Shown here: positions 63,994 to 64,000 of the stretch, one piece after another
Numbering within the stretch: the stretch's first letter is position 1
How the letters are laid out: every line of letters starts with the position of its first letter
Assembly (NCBI RefSeq): GCF_019802345.1
Contig: NZ_JAINDZ010000004.1
Coordinates: forward strand, 1 to 64,000
DNA: 64,000 nucleotides
Source: Methylosinus sp. Sm6
GTDB taxonomy: Bacteria > Pseudomonadota > Alphaproteobacteria > Rhizobiales > Beijerinckiaceae
Direction of reading: 5' to 3'
Translations under genes and position numbers: made by a program
The notes under the pieces: generated by a model
Seen by the model: the letters and a program-made list of their open reading frames with translations, nothing else
Database searches by the model: none
What the model was told of the DNA's origin: nothing

Positions 63994-64000
63994 AAGGAGG
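63994..64000 (+). promoter_or_regulatory. Ribosome-binding site of a gene beyond the window
   Basis: AAGGAGG ends the window, 49 bases after the TcpQ-like stop, and indicates a following plus-strand gene just outside. Confidence 0.6.

Overview
The window is GC-rich DNA that reads like an alphaproteobacterium of the Hyphomicrobiales. Protein style, the type of IS elements and the two TonB receptors would suit a Methylocystis/Methylosinus-type methylotroph, but no taxonomic marker gene is present, so genus is inference. The gene content (relaxase, full mating-pair machinery, toxin-antitoxin, dense IS debris) points to a large conjugative plasmid or an integrated conjugative element. I saw no rRNA, tRNA or CRISPR array.

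The left part (1-36.5 kb) is an accessory region. It holds a UvrD-like helicase, a MAPEG protein, an HxlR regulator divergent from a membrane gene, and a pile of nested IS remnants (IS21, IS66, IS630, and an internally deleted IS91-like copy) that ends in a chimera of an antiporter/NADH-dehydrogenase-type fragment and an integrase tail. Next come a GGDEF protein, a frameshifted IS6 transposase and a cobalamin-riboswitch-controlled TonB receptor. An apparently intact IS3 element sits in an IS5 remnant. A three-gene ABC exporter is divergent from a ChrB-N-type gene across a palindromic promoter. A decayed IS21 element, a DUF2442/DUF4160 pair and the longer IS91-like element with its own tyrosine recombinase follow. 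A minus-strand metal/redox group (DUF2892, ECF sigma, bufferin-like peptide, TlpA thioredoxin, acyltransferase) precedes a mercury module (merR, merT, GDCCVxC gene) with a degraded duplicate of its 3' half. The region ends with a TonB siderophore receptor and a chemotaxis receptor.

The right part (36.6-64 kb) is the transfer region. On the plus strand are an IHF/HU-like gene, a small coiled protein and a 1055-residue MobF-type relaxase-helicase. On the minus strand, from 61.1 kb down to 40.7 kb, lies an I-type (Dot/Icm, MPF-I) type IV secretion system: dotI, dotH, dotG, dotF, dotE-like, dotP-like, dotN, dotO, dotD, dotC, dotB, icmT, a lytic transglycosylase, dotM and dotL, followed by DUF2726 and phospholipase-D-like genes. 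The blocks follow R64 traM-U, traH-K and trbA-C order. A HigB/HigA-type toxin-antitoxin pair on the opposite strand splits the cluster between dotE and dotP. A 446-residue-class unknown, an XRE regulator and a TcpQ-like protein occupy the right edge, where a ribosome-binding site for a gene outside the window is visible.

In working terms, the relaxase would nick and unwind the element, DotL would deliver it, DotB/DotO would power the channel, DotC/D/H/G/F would span the envelope, and HigBA would stabilise the element. Homologues of DotA/TraY and IcmX/TraW and the replication genes were not recognised inside the window.
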